14,432 nt of DNA, taken from Treponema sp. (GTDB lineage Bacteria; Spirochaetota; Spirochaetia; Treponematales; Treponemataceae). Made by a program: the position numbers and the translations under genes. The stretch lies in NCBI GenBank assembly GCA_016297415.1, contig JAEDGQ010000046.1:1-14432 (forward strand), given 5' to 3'. Positions 13,763 to 14,432 of the stretch are shown here, piece by piece; within the stretch, counting starts at the first letter, position 1, and each line of letters opens with the position of its first letter. Under the pieces are notes generated by a model. The model ran no database searches. It saw only the letters and a list, made by a program, of their open reading frames with translations, and was not told where the DNA came from.

Positions 13763-14287
13763 CTACTTTTGCCGTAAAAATTGGATGATTTCTTTCATTC
13801 TACTTAATTCTTCTAAATCCGATTGTGAATAATCTTTACCGGAATAACGCATCATATTATCCATGACTGTCAATGCATAATTCTCAGGGGTATCATATGT
13901 TTCTGTAAATTCATTCCAAATCGTTACGGAAAATGGATAACCATTTGAGTAAAGCCATCTAAGAGCCGAAAGACTATTTTCATCTATAGCAATTTTTATT
14001 AAATTTTCCTCAGGATAAGGAACAGCTCTTAAAGACAATATCGTTTCCAAATATTCCTCAAGTTTTGCGGGATTCTTATTCCACAAGAAAATTGCTACTT
14101 GCCAGAAATTATTTTTTCTAGCAAAAAAATCTAAGAAATCATCATTTTCTAATAATAAACTTATACATTCGTATTTTTCATTATTCATACAAATCTGAAA
14201 TAAATCATAATTATAAGAGTTTGTGTAATCTATTTTAGCTCCAGCATCAATCAAAAGTTTTGCAATATCTCTATCTTCATTAAGCAA
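13763..14287 (-). CDS. ankyrin-repeat-like protein, N-terminus uncertain
   Basis: 174 aa if started at the TTG at 14287, which has no SD. The first part shows an ankyrin unit: EDRDIAKLLIDAGAKIDYTN. A later degenerate unit reads ENSLSALRWLYSNGYPFS (about 103-120). The frame continues upstream without a stop to 14389 and encodes another ankyrin-like unit (TVKKLLSSKIDVNYTFSDKT, then QSILLIA). There is no ATG or GTG there before an in-frame TAG at 14390-14392, so either a minor start is used or the 5' end is truncated or frameshifted near the window edge. Ankyrin repeats mediate protein contacts; no signal peptide is visible in the retained part. It is followed by the 27-bp palindrome. Confidence 0.65.
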   Translation of the reverse strand: MLNEDRDIAKLLIDAGAKIDYTNSYNYDLFQICMNNEKYECISLLLENDDFLDFFARKNNFWQVAIFLWNKNPAKLEEYLETILSLRAVPYPEENLIKIAIDENSLSALRWLYSNGYPFSVTIWNEFTETYDTPENYALTVMDNMMRYSGKDYSQSDLEELSRMKEIIQFLRQK

Positions 14288-14432
14288 GGCTATTAAAAGA
14301 ATTGATTGTGTTTTATCTGAAAAAGTATAATTTACATCAATTTTAGAAGAAAGCAGTTTCTTTACAGTCTGAGTATCATGTAAACTGCGCTATTTAGTCA
14401 ACACAAAATTTTTACAGGTTTAAGGTGTAAAA
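14288..14432. other. window end: upstream part of the ankyrin-like frame and unclear DNA
   Basis: 14288-14389 continues the ankyrin frame. A TTGACT (minus, 14401-14396) with a poor TGATAC 17 bp downstream could be a weak promoter. Nothing else is recognised in the last 40 bases. Confidence 0.3.

Overview
The window looks like chromosomal DNA from a host-associated, low-GC spirochaete, most likely a gut or rumen Treponema. This is an inference from overall protein character and AT-rich codon use; no rRNA or tRNA is present to confirm it. Housekeeping genes (corA, hisC, a YfcE-type phosphodiesterase, ssb, a U32-family protein) are mixed with secreted or lipoprotein genes of unknown function and with short GC-rich inverted-repeat elements.

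Layout. 40-202: a 163-bp element with short inverted termini. 209-1721 (minus): a two-gene unit made of a protein with a GspG-pseudopilin-like domain and a small secreted protein. 1839-3845 (plus): corA followed by a secreted SUMF1/FGE-fold protein. 3930-4691 (minus): a lipoprotein. 4974-7063 (minus): hisC, yfcE and a start-less 67-codon tail in the yfcE frame. 7155-7442: the spacer between two divergent promoters, largely filled by a 214-bp nested inverted-repeat element with perfect 18-bp ends and 28-bp flanking direct repeats. 7477-9967 (plus): a 649-aa protein of unknown function, an intrinsic terminator, then ssb. 9982-10096: three hairpins, the last a bidirectional terminator. 10102-12450 (minus): a U32-family protein with an RGG-type tail. 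12521-14432: a repeat-rich accessory segment holding a secreted FG-GAP-like protein, a frameshifted ORF and an ankyrin-like gene. The two intact genes there are each followed, 7-8 bp after the stop, by copies of the same 27-bp palindromic repeat.

Genes that appear to act together are hisC-yfcE (23-bp gap, shared promoter), the GspG-like/secreted pair (14-bp overlap) and corA-SUMF1 (18-bp gap). Two long genes, the 649-aa unknown and the U32 gene, have good promoters whose -10 boxes end exactly 6 bp before the ATG. Neither has a Shine-Dalgarno sequence, so both are candidates for leaderless mRNAs. Most other genes here have clear SD sequences.

I found no CRISPR array, tRNA, rRNA, integrase or transposase. 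The observations most worth following up are the 214-bp element, the two leaderless genes, the RGG tail on the U32 protein, the GspG-domain fusion and the palindrome-punctuated accessory genes.
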